From: Symbiodinium natans
Lineage: Eukaryota > Sar > Dinophyceae > Suessiales > Symbiodiniaceae
DNA: 36,484 bases
Reading direction: 5' to 3'
NCBI GenBank assembly: GCA_905221605.1
Contig: CAJNDS010001074.1
Location: 1 to 36,484, forward strand
Positions 1-9,418 of this stretch are shown here, in pieces; within the stretch, counting starts at the first letter, position 1; every line of letters starts with the position of its first letter. Position numbers and translations under genes: made by a program. The notes below the pieces were generated by a model. The model was not told the origin of the DNA. It saw only the letters and a program-made list of their open reading frames with translations, and ran no database searches.

Positions 1-272
1 TTAAAATTTAAAATAGAATATGATTTTTGCCCACTAAATAATCATTATCGAAAATGATCAAGAATAGAAATATCTTTCGAATCTTGATTCTTATATTGAT
101 TTTCTCATGGAATTTCATTAAGATCTTGCATTTCTATCTTATTCTTATGGTATCGATCATAGATTCTAAATCCATATAGTCATCAAATTCATCCATTTCG
201 ATTCTTCTTATATCAAATCAATGAAATCTTTGATATCTTCAAAATATTTTGAAATTTTTCAAATTCAAAATG
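1..272. other. AT-rich unique flank beside the satellite array
   Basis: This is the only non-satellite sequence in the window. It is strongly AT-rich, in contrast to the roughly 53% GC array that follows, and shows no tandem structure. I see no convincing open reading frame, tRNA, splice structure or transposon terminus. It holds small inverted repeats: GAATC-TT-GATTC at 79-90, and the palindrome cluster at 238-262. The change to satellite is abrupt at about 273, entering the monomer in mid-unit at CGGCAACAAATCG. It could be intergenic DNA or the end of an AT-rich transposable element, and the sequence does not decide between these. Confidence 0.85.
238..253. repeat. Perfect 16-bp AT-rich palindrome near the array boundary
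   Basis: TTCAAAATATTTTGAA equals its own reverse complement across all 16 bases. It overlaps a second inverted repeat at 249-262 (TTGAAA, 2-base loop, TTTCAA). The pair ends about 10 bp before the first satellite base. The identity of the palindrome is directly visible. Any role in the array boundary is inference, since short palindromes are common in AT-rich DNA. Confidence 0.8.
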
Positions 273-303
273 CGGCAACAAATCGTACATCTTAGTATTG
301 GGG

Positions 304-700
304 CACCAATTGACCAAGATACCGGCAACAAATCGTACATTCTGGGGCACCGCTTGACCAAGACACCGGCAACAAATCGTACATCTTAGTGTTGGGGCAC
401 CACTTCGAGACCAAGACACCGGCAACAAATCGTACATCTTATTGTTGGGGCGCCACTTCGAGACCAAGACACCTGCAACAAATCGTACATCTTACTGCTG
501 GGGCACCAATTGACCAAGACACCGGCAACAAACCTACATTCTGGGGCACCGCTTGACCAAGACACCGGCAACAAATCGTACATCTTAGTGCTGGGGCACC
601 AATTCGAGACCAAGACACCGGCAACAAATTGTACATCTTAGTGCTGGGGCACCACTTCGACACCAAGACACCGGCAACACATCGTACATCTTAGTGCTGG
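304..700 (+). repeat. Edge-specific 200-bp four-unit duplication
   Basis: Units at 304-503 have the order 44, 50, 53 and 53 bp, and the same order recurs at 504-700. Both copies start with the CAATTGACC variant, continue with the ACATTCTGGGG deletion and then the CGCTTGACC variant. The second copy has lost one further base near 534 and its last unit is cut short at 700. This is a local tandem duplication confined to the array edge. Confidence 0.75.
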
Positions 701-724
701 TCGTACAGCAGCTTGGTGCTGGGG
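701..724 (+). repeat. Scrambled 24-bp satellite fragment
   Basis: After a unit that stops at GTGCTGG (700), the sequence reads TCGTACAGCAGCTTGGTGCT and then GGGG before the next full CACC start. It resembles the 3' third of a monomer (TCGTACAT...GTGCTGGGG) with a rearranged centre. It looks like a break-and-rejoin scar. A further small scar of 11 bp (a second CGGCAA-AAATCG stretch) lies near 803-815. Confidence 0.65.
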
Positions 725-2088
725 CACCACTTCGAGACCAAGACAACGGCAACACATCGTACATCTTAGTGTTGGGGCACCACTTCGAGACCAAGATACC
801 GGCAACAAATCGGCAATAAATCGTACATCTTAATGCTGGGGCACCACTTCGAGACCAAGACACCGGCAACAAGTGGCACATCTTGGTGCGGGGGCACCAC
901 TTCCAAGACACCGTCAACAAATCGTACATCTCAGTGTTGGGGCACCATTTCGAGACCAAGACACTGGCAACAAATCATACATCTTAGTGCTGGGGCACCA
1001 CTTCGAGACCAAGACACCGGCAACAAATCGTACATCTTAGTGCTGGAGCACCACTTCGAGAACAAGACACCGGCACCAGACCAAGACACCGGCAACAAAT
1101 CGTACATCTTCGTGCTGGGCCACCACTGCGAGACCAAGACACCATCAACTAATCGTACATCTTAGTGCTGGGGCACCACTTCGAGACCAAGACACCGGCA
1201 ACAAATCGTACATCTTAGCGCTGGGGCACCACTTCGAGACCAAGACACCACCAACAAATCGTACATCTTAGTGCTGGGGCACCACTTCGAGACCAAGACA
1301 CCGGCAACAAATCGTACATCTTAGTGCTGGGGCACCACTTCGAGACCAAGACACCGGCAACAAATCGTACATCTTAGTGCGGGGGCACCACTTCGAGACC
1401 AAGATACTGGCAACAAAACGTATATCTCAGTGCTGGTGCACCACTTCGAGACCAAGACACCGGCAACAAATCGTACATCTTAGTGCTGGGGCACCACTTC
1501 GAGACCAAGACACCGGCAACAAATCGTACATGTTTGTGCTGGGGCACCACTTCGAGACCAAGATGCCGGCGACAAATCGTACATCTTAGTGTTGGGGTGC
1601 CACTTCGAGACCAAGACACCGTCAACAAATCGTACATCTTAGTGCTGGGGCACCACTTCCAAGATAACGGCAACAAATCGTATACTCAGTGTTGGGGCAC
1701 CTCTTAGACAAAGACACCCAAAACAAATCATACATCTTAGTGTTGGGGCATCGCTCCGAGACCAAGATACCCGCAACAAATCGCACATCCTAGTGCTGGG
1801 GCACCACTTCGAGACCAAGACACCGGCAACGGACCAAGACACGGGCAACATATCGTACATTTTCGTTCTGGGGTACCACTTCGAGACCAAGACACCATCA
1901 ACAAATCGTACATCTTAGTGCTGGGGCACCACTTCGAGACCAAGACACCGGCAACAAATCGTAAATCTTAGTGCTGGGGCAGCACTTCGAGACCAAGACA
2001 CCGGCAACAAATCGTACATCTTCGTGCTGGGGCACCACGTCGAGACCAAGACACCGGCAACATATCGTACATCTTAGTGCTGGGGCAC
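725..2088 (+). repeat. Proximal array, outside the 20-kb duplication
   Basis: These are ordinary 53-bp units with scattered variants, including a 72-bp-type unit near 1075 followed by GTGCTGGGCCACCACTGCG, the same order as near 10,690-10,760. It also holds a divergent version of the four-unit cassette near 1650-1870. The variant order does not match 21,000-22,428, so it does not extend the large duplication to the left. No gene is visible. Confidence 0.7.
1280..1332 (+). repeat. Reference consensus monomer (53 bp)
   Basis: This unit matches the majority base at every position as judged by eye and is a suitable reference for alignments. It is flanked by near-identical units from about 1174 to 1379. 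Confidence 0.9.
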
Positions 2089-2528
2089 CACTTCGAGACC
2101 AAGACACCATCAACAAATCGTACATCTTAGTGCTGGGGCACCACTTCGAGACCAAGACACCGGCAACAAATCGTACATCTTAGTGCTGGGGCACCATTTC
2201 GAGACCAAGACACTGGCAACAAAACGTACATCTTAGTGCTGGGGCACCACTTCGAGACCACGACACCGGCAACAACTGGTACATCTTAGTGCTGGGGCAC
2301 CACTTCGAGACGAAGACACCTGAAACAAATCGTGCATCTTAGTGCTGGGGCACCACTTCGAGACCAAGACACCGGCACCAGACCAAGACACCGGCAACAA
2401 ATCGTACATCTTAGTGCTGGGGCACCACTGCGAGACCAAGACACCGGGGACAATTCGTACATCTTAGTGCTGGGGTGCCACTTCGAGACCAAGACACCGG
2501 CAACAAACCGTACATCTTAGTGCTGGGG

Positions 2529-2754
2529 CACCACTTCCAAGACACCGGCAACAAATCGTATATCTCAGTGCTGGGGCACCTCTTCGAGACAAAGACACCC
2601 AAAACAAATCATACATCTTAATGCCCGGGCATCGCTTCGAGACCAAGATAACGGCAACAAATCGAATATCCTAGTGCTGGGGCGCCACTTCGAGACCAAG
2701 ACACCGGCAACAGACCAAGACACCGGCAACATATCGTACATCTTCGTGCTGGGG
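2529..2754 (+). repeat. 226-bp four-unit higher-order cassette (8 copies)
   Basis: Four distinctive units occur in fixed order: 48 bp (CACTTCCAAGACACC, with CGTATATCTCAG), 53 bp (CACCTCTTCGAGACAAAG, ACCCAAAACAAATCAT), 53 bp (CATCGCT..., AGATAACGGC) and 72 bp (19-bp internal duplication, CATATCG, TCTTCGTG). The next unit usually opens TACCACTTCGAG. Copies lie at 2529-2754, 6268-6492, 11841-12066, 18071-18296, 22869-23094, 26229-26453, 31070-31295 and 36301-36484 (cut by the window end). More divergent versions, with GATACCGG and CGTATACTCAG, lie near 1650, 4905, 9812, 14335, 20473, 25302, 29037 and 34319. They form the most recognisable ruler in the array. Confidence 0.88.
2683..2754 (+). repeat. 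72-bp monomer with 19-bp internal duplication (example)
   Basis: The module GACCAAGACACCGGCAACA is present twice in direct succession, which makes the unit 53 + 19 = 72 bp. By eye, about 50 such units occur in the window, often with TCTTCGTG downstream. Other examples start the second module near 3510, 5568, 7231, 8371, 10690, 14812, 17028, 21205, 25490, 29918 and 34226. Sub-variants read GGCACCAGACC (2376, 6111, 11688, 17920, 22716, 26076, 30914, 36149) or GCAACAGAGC (4007, 13273, 14812, 24346). Confidence 0.88.
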
Positions 2755-3783
2755 TACCACTTCGAGACCAAGACACTGGCAAGAAATCGTACATCTTAGT
2801 GCCGGGGCACCACTTCGAGACCAAGACACCGGCAACAAATCGTGCATCTTCGTGTTGGGGCACCACTTCGAGACCAAGACACCGGCAACAAAACGTACAT
2901 CTTAGTGCTGGGGCACTTCGAGACCAAGACACCACCAACAAATCGTACATCTTTGTGCTGGGGCACCACTTCGAGACCAAGACACCGGGAACAAATCGTA
3001 CATCTTAGTGCTGGGGCACCACTTCGAGACCAAGACACCGGCAACAAATCGTACATCTTAGTGCTGGGGCACCACTTCGAGACCAAGACACCGGCAACAA
3101 ATCGTACATGTTTGTGCTGGGGCAGCACTTCGAGACCAAGACACCGGCAACGCATCGTACATCTTAGTGCGGGGGCACCACTTCGAGATCAAGACACCGG
3201 CAACAAATCATACATCTCAGTGCTGGGGCACCACTTCGAGACCAAGACACCGGCAACAAATCGTACATCTTCGTGCGGTACCCCACTTCAAAACCAAGAC
3301 ACCAGCAACAGATCGTACATCTTCGTGCGGGAGCACCACTTCCAAGACACCAGCAACAAATCGTACATCTCAGTGCTGGGGCACCACTTCGACACAAAGA
3401 CACCGAAATCAAAACTTGTATCTTAATGCTGGGGCATCGCTCCGAGACCAAGACACCGGCAACAAATCGTACATCTTAGTGCTGGGGCACCACTTCGAGA
3501 CCAAGACACCGGCAATAGACCAAGACACTGGCAACAAATCGTACATCTTCGTGCAGGGGCACCACTTCGAGACCAAGACACTGGCAACAAATTGAACATC
3601 TTAGTGCTGGTGCACCATTTCGAGAGCAAGACACCAGCAACAAATCGTACATCTTAGTGCTGGGGCAGCACTTCGAGACCAAGACACCGGCAACAAATCA
3701 TACATCTTAGTGCTGGGGCACCACTTCGAAACAAAGACCCCGGCAACAAACCGTACATCTTAGTGCTGGGGTACCACTTCAAG

Positions 3784-3940
3784 ACCAAGACACCAGCAAC
3801 AGATCGTACATCTTCGTGCGGGAGCACCACTTCCAAGACACCGGCAACAAATCGTACATCTCAGTGCTGGGGCACCACTTCGACACAAAGACACCGAAAT
3901 CAAAACTTGTATCTTAATGCTGGGGCATCGCTCCGAGACC
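3784..3940 (+). repeat. Converted patch matching 3294-3450
   Basis: In the related positions of the other blocks (7,49x-7,65x, 13,05x-13,21x, 19,36x-19,52x, 24,12x-24,28x), the units read GACACCGACAACAAATCG, then GAAAACAAATCATAC, then GATGCATCGCTCC. Here the units read CCAGCAACAGATCG, GTGCGGGAGCACC, GACACAAAGACACCG and CAAAACTTGTATC instead. That is the sequence found 490 bp upstream, with one visible difference near 3,842. Block length is unchanged. Confidence 0.8.
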
Positions 3941-4093
3941 AAGACACCGGCAACAAATCGTACATCTTAGTGCTGGGGCACCACTTCGAGACCAAGACAA
4001 CTGCAACAGAGCAAGACACCGGCAACAAATCGTGCTGGCGCACCACTTCGAGACCAAGACACCGGCAGCAAATCGTACATCTTAGTGCTGGGG

Positions 4094-4127
4094 CACCACT
4101 TCGAGACCGTACATTTTAGTGCTGGGG
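4094..4127 (+). repeat. 34-bp truncated unit (6 copies)
   Basis: The unit runs from GAGACC straight to GTACATTTTAGTG and lacks 19 bp of the consensus (AAGACACCGGCAACAAATC). Copies lie at 4094-4127, 7799-7832, 13365-13398, 19564-19597, 24434-24467 and 31789-31822. All are followed by a unit with CGCATCGAGACCACGAC or a close relative, so they descend from one deletion event spread by block duplication. Confidence 0.9.
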
Positions 4128-4646
4128 CACCGTATCGAAACCACGACACCAGTAACAAATCGTGCATCTTAATACTGGGGCACCATTTCGAGACCAAGAC
4201 ACCGGCAACAAATCGTACATCTTAGTGCTGGGACTTCGAGACCAAGACACCAGCAACAAATCGTACATCTTCGTGCTGGGCACCACTTCGAGACCAAGAC
4301 ACAGGCAACAAATCCCACATCTTAGTGCTGGGGCACCACTTCGAAGACACCAGCAACAAAACGTACATCTTAGTGCTGGGGCACCACTTCGAGACCAAGA
4401 CACCGGCAACAAGTCGTACATCTTAATGCTGGGACACCACTTCGAGACCAAGACACCGGCAACAAATCGTACATCTTAGTGCTGGGGCACCACTTCGAGA
4501 CCAAGACACCGGCAACAAATCGCACATCTTAGTGCTGGGGCACCACTTCGAGACCAAGACACCGGCAACAAATCGTACATCTTAGTGCTGGGGCACCACT
4601 TCGAGACCAAGACACCGGCAACAAATCGTACATGTTTGTGCTGGGG

Positions 4647-4694
4647 CACCACTTCGAGACCAAGATACCGGCGACAAATCGTACATTGCTGGGG
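4647..4694 (+). repeat. 48-bp unit with shortened 3' end
   Basis: The unit reads TACATTGCTGGGG instead of TACATCTTAGTGCTGGGG, 5 bp shorter, preceded by GGCGACAAATC and followed by a TGCCACTTCGAG unit. Equivalent units lie near 14,024-14,071, 20,214-20,261, 25,036-25,083 and 32,450-32,495. They mark the 3' ends of several duplicated blocks. Confidence 0.8.
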
Positions 4695-5973
4695 TGCCAC
4701 TTCGAGACCAAGACACCGGCAACAAATCGTACATCTTAATGCTGGGGCACCACTTCGAGACCAAGACACCGGCAACAAATCGTACATCTTAGTGCTGGGG
4801 CACCACTTCGAGACCAAGACGCCGGCGACAAATCGTACATCTTAGTGCTGGGGTGCCACTTCGAGACCAAGACACCGGCAACAAACCGTACATCTTAGTG
4901 CTGGGGCACCACTTCCAAGATACCGGCAATAAATCGTATACTCAGTGTTGGGGCACCTCTTCGAGACAAAGACACCGGCAACAGACCAAGACACCAGCAA
5001 CATATCGTACATCTTCGTGCTGGGGTACCACTTCGAGACCAAGACACTGGCAACAAATCGTACATCTTAGTGCTGGGGCACCACTTCGAGACCAAGACAC
5101 CGGCAACAAATCGTGCATCTTCGTGCTGGGGCACCACTTCGAGACCAAGACACCGGCAACAAAACGTACATCTTAGTGCTGGGGCACTTCGAGACCAAGA
5201 CACCATCAACAAATCGTATATCTTTGTATTGGGGCACCACTTCGAGACCAAGACACCGGCAACAAATCGTACATCTTAGTGCTGGGGCACCACTTCGAGA
5301 CCAAGAAACCGGCAACAAATCGTACATCTAAGTGCTGGGGCACCACTTCGAGACCAAGACACCGGCAACAAACCGTACATCTTAGTGCGGGGGCACCACT
5401 TCCAAGACACCGTCAAAAAATCGTACATCTCAGTGCTGGGGCACCACTTCGAGACAAAGACAACGAAAAAACATACATCTTAATTCTGGGGCATCGCTCC
5501 GAGACCAAGACACAGGCAACAAATCTTACATCTTAGTGCTGAGGCACCACTTCGAGACCAAGACACCGGCAACAGACCAAGACACCGGCAACAAATCGTA
5601 CATCTCAGTGCTGGGGCACCACTCCGAGACCAAGACACCATCAACAAATCGTACATCTTAGTGCTGGGGCACCACTCCGAGACCAAGACACCGGCAACAA
5701 ATCGTACATCTTAGTGTTGGGGCACCACTTCGAGACCAAGACACCGGCAACAAATCGTACATCTTAGTGCTGGGGCACTTCGAGACCACGACCCCAGCAA
5801 CAAATCGTATATCTTCGTGCTGGGCACCACTTCGAGACCAAGACACCATCAACAAATCGTACATCTTAGTGCTGGGGCACCACTTCGAGACCAAGACACC
5901 CAAAACAAATCATACATCTTAGTGCTGGGGCATCTCTCCGAGACCAAGATACCGGCAACAAATCGCACATCTT

Positions 5974-7832
5974 AGTGCTGGGGCACTACTTCGAGACCAA
6001 GACACCGGCAACAAATCGTACATCTTAGTGCTGGGGCACCACTTCGAGACGACGACACCTGAAACAAATCGTGCATCTTAGTGCTGGGGCACCACTTCGA
6101 GACCAAGACACCGGCACCAGACCAAGACACCGGCAACAAATCGTACATCTTAGTGCTGGGGCACCACTGCGAGACCAAGACACCGGCGACAATTCGTACA
6201 TCTTAGTGCTGGGGTGCCACTTCGAGACCAAGACACCGGAAACAATTCGTACATCTTAGTGCTGGGGCACCACTTCCAAGACACCGGCAACAAATCGTAT
6301 ATCTCAGTGCTGGGGCACCTCTTCGAGACAAAGACACCCAAAAAAGTAATACATCTTCATGCTGGGGCATCGCTCCGAGACCAAGATAACGGCAACAAAT
6401 CGTATATCCTAGTGCTGGGGCACCACTTCGAGACCAAGACACCGGCAACAGACCAAGACACCGGCAACATATCGTACATCTTCGTGCTGGGGTACCACTT
6501 CGAGACCAAGACACTGGCAAGAAATCGTACATCTTAGTGCTGGGGCACCACTTCGAGACCAAGACACCGGCAACAATTCGTGCATCTTCGTGTTGGGGCA
6601 CCACTTCGAGACCAAGACACCGGCAACAAAACGTACATCTTAGTGCTGGGGCACTTCGAGACCAAGACACCACCAACAAATCGTACATCTTAGTGCTGGG
6701 GCACCACTTCGAGACCAAGACACCGGCAACAAATCGTACATCTTAGTGCTGGGGCACCACTGCGAGACCAAGACACCGGCGACAATTCGTACATCTTAGT
6801 GCTGGGGTGCCACTTCGAGACCAAGACACCGGAAACAATTCGTACATCTTAGTGCTGGGGCAGCACTTCGAGACCAAGACACCGGCAACGCATCGTACAT
6901 CTTAGTGCGGGGGCACCACTTCGAGATCAAGACACCGGCAACAAATCATACATCTCAGTGCTGGGGCACCACTTCGAGACCAAGACACCGGCAACAAATC
7001 GTACATCTTCGTGCTGGGGCACCACTTCAAAAAACACATCTTCGTGCGGGAGCACCACTTCCAAGACACCGGCAACAAATCGTACATCTCAGTGCTGGGG
7101 CACCACTTCGACACAAAGACACAGAAATCAAAACTTATATCTTAATGCTGGGGCATCGCTCCGAGACCAAGACACCAGCAACAAATCGTACATCTTAGTG
7201 CTGGGGCACCACTTCGAGACCAAGACACCGGCAACAGACCAAGACACTGGCAACAAATCGTACATCTTCGTGCTGGGGCACCACTTCGAGACCAAGACAC
7301 TGGCAACAAATTGAACATCTTAGTGCTGGTGCACCATTTCGAGACCAAGACACCAGCAACAAATCGTTCATCTTAGTGCTGGGGCAGCACTTCCAAGACA
7401 CCGGCAACAAATCATACATCTTAGTGCTGGGGCACCACTTCGAAACAAAGACCCCGGCAACAAAACGTACATCTTAGTGCTGGGGTACCACTTCAAGACC
7501 AAGACACCGGCAACAAACCGTACATCTTAGTGCGGGGGCACCACTTCCAAGACACCGACAACAAATCGTACATCTCAGTGCTGGGGCACCACTTCGAGAC
7601 AAAGACACCGAAAACAAATCATACATCTTAATGCTGATGCATCGCTCCGAGACCAAGACACCGGCAACAAATCGTACATCTTAGTGCTGGGGCACCACTT
7701 CCAGACCAAGACACCTGCAACAAATCGTACATCTTAGTGCTGGGGCACCACTTCGAGACTAAGACACCGGCAACAAATCGTACATCTTAGTGCTGGGGCA
7801 CCACTTCGAGACCGTACATTTTAGTGCTGGGG
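5974..7832 (+). repeat. 3.7-kb-spaced block, second copy
   Basis: This block is collinear with 2235-4127 and differs by a few single bases, one 19-bp loss near 7,030 and a two-unit insertion at 6755-6860. Beyond 7,832 the match fades: units present at 4,21x-4,30x are missing around 7,94x. Confidence 0.8.
6755..6860 (+). repeat. Two-unit insertion matching 6162-6267
   Basis: These 106 bp (two units) carry GCGAGACC, GGCGACAATTCG, TGCCACTTCGAG and the very rare GGAAACAATTCG. The same two units lie 593 bp upstream at 6162-6267. The corresponding place in copy B, near 26.7 kb, lacks them, and the offset between copies changes there by exactly 106 bp. Confidence 0.8.
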
Positions 7833-9376
7833 CACCGCATCGAGACCACGACACCACCAACAAATCGTGCATCTTATTACTGGGGCACCATTTCGAGACC
7901 AAGACACCGGCAACAAATCGTACATCTTAGTGCTGGGGCACCACTTCGAAGACACCAGCAATAAAACGTACATCTTAGTGCTGGGGCACCACTTCGAGAC
8001 CAAGACACCGGCAACAAATCGTACATCTTAGTGCGGGGGCACCACTTCGAGACCAAGATACTGGCAACAAAACGTATATCTTAGTGCTGGTGCACCGCTT
8101 CGAGACCAAGACACCGGCATCAAATCGTACATCTTCGTGCTGGGCACCACTTCGAGACCAAGACACAGGCAACAAACCGCACATCTTAGTGCTGGGGCAC
8201 CACTTCGAAGACACCAGCAACAAATCGTACATCTCAGTGCTGGGGCACCACTTCGAGACAAAGACACCAAAACAAATCATACATCTTAATGCTGGGGCAT
8301 CGCTCCGAGACCAAGACACCGACATCAAATCGTATATCTTAGTGCTGGGGCACCACTTCGAGACCAAGACACCGGCAACAGACCAAGACACCGGCAACAA
8401 ATCGTACATCTTCGTGTTGGGGCACCACTTCGAGACCAAGACACCGGCAACAAAACGTACATCTCAGTGCTGGGGCACCACTTCAAGACCAAGACACCGG
8501 CAACAAATTATACATCTTAGTGCTGGGGCAGCACTTGACCATGACATCGGCAACAAATCATACATCTTAGTGCTGGGGCACCACTTCGAAACAAAGACAC
8601 CGACATCAGACCAAGACACCGGCAACAAATCATACATCTTCGTGTTGGGGCACGACTTCGAGACCAAGCCACCGGCAACAAATCGTACATTTTAGTGCTG
8701 GGGCACCGCTTCGAGACCACCACACCAGCAACACATCGTGCATCTTAGTACTGGGGCACCACTTCGAGACCAAGACACCGGCAACGACTCGTACATTTTA
8801 GTGCTGGGACTTCGGGACCAAGACACCAGCATCAAATCGTATATTTTCGTGCTGGGCCCCACTTCGAGACCAAGACACAGGCAACAAATCGCCCATCTTT
8901 GTGCTGGGGCACCACTTCGAAGACACCAGCAACAAAATATACATCTTAGTGCTGGGGCACCACTTCGAGACCAAGACACCGGCATCTAATCGTACATCTT
9001 AGTGCTGGGGCCTCACTTCGAGACCAAGACACCGGCATCAAATCGTACATCTTAGTGCTGGGGCACAACTTCGAGACCAAGACACTGGCAACAAACCGTA
9101 CATCTTAGTGCGGGGGCACCACTTCCAAGACACCGGCAACAAATCGTACATCTCAGGGCTGGGGCACCACTTCGAGACAAAGACACCCAAAACAAATCAT
9201 ACATCTTAATACTGGGGCATCGCTCCGAGACTAAGACACCGGCAACAAATCTCACATCTTCGTGCTGGGCCACCACTGCGAGACCAAGACACCATCAACA
9301 AAACGTTCATCTTTGTGTTGGGGCCTCACTTCGAGACCAAGACACTGGCAACAAATCGTACATCTTAGTGCTGGGG

Positions 9377-9418
9377 CACCACTTCGAGACCAGGACACCG
9401 TACATCTTAGTGCTGGGG
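9377..9418 (+). repeat. 42-bp truncated unit (3 copies)
   Basis: The unit reads GAGACCAGGACACCGTACATC, missing 11 bp (GGCAACAAATC) and carrying an A-to-G change in AAGAC. Copies lie at 9377-9418, 16154-16195 and 33872-33913. The copy expected near 28.6 kb in copy B is missing, within a block that copy B has lost. Confidence 0.9.

Larger units (their letters stand above)
273..724 (+). repeat. Degenerate array edge
   Basis: The first units next to the flank carry shortened forms that I did not notice deeper in the array: CACCAATTGACCAAG and CACCGCTTGACCAAG (3 bp lost near TTCGAG) and TACATTCTGGGG (6 bp lost before the GGGG). The stretch ends in a scrambled fragment at 701-724. Poorly homogenised edge units are expected of satellite arrays in general, because exchange is less effective at array ends. 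Confidence 0.8.
2235..4127 (+). repeat. 3.7-kb-spaced block, first copy
   Basis: The variant order from about 2235 to the 34-bp unit at 4094-4127 recurs at 5974-7832. Offsets fall stepwise from 3,739 to 3,738, 3,719, 3,714 and 3,705. The 3,738 to 3,719 step is a 19-bp loss near 7,030, where CTTCAAAAAACACATC replaces a longer unit. Shared rare variants include GACACCTGAAAC (2,318 and 6,057) and CAAAACTTATATC/CAAAACTTGTATC. Confidence 0.8.

Noticed and set aside
1-272. A coding exon or tRNA in the AT-rich flank
   Set aside because: No frame continues without stops for a useful length, and no cloverleaf or splice-site arrangement can be built.
1280-1332. G-quadruplex or telomere-like repeat
   Set aside because: Each unit has one GGGG run only, about 50 bp from the next, and no TTAGGG-like motif is present.
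3300-3345. CENP-B box-like sequence around CTTCGTGCGGGAGCACC
   Set aside because: The essential NTTCGNNNNANNCGGGN pattern is not met: the required A and the CGGG spacing are absent in the variants checked.
8084-8695. Long open frames on both strands (up to about 227 codons), some cysteine-rich on the minus strand
   Set aside because: They are read-through of the satellite. The frame shifts each 53-bp unit, and the stop in TTAGTG (or TAA on the minus strand) is met about every third unit unless a variant (TTCGTG, TTTGTG, CTCAGTG) removes it. The peptides are the three-frame monomer translation, overlap on both strands and have no start context or domain.
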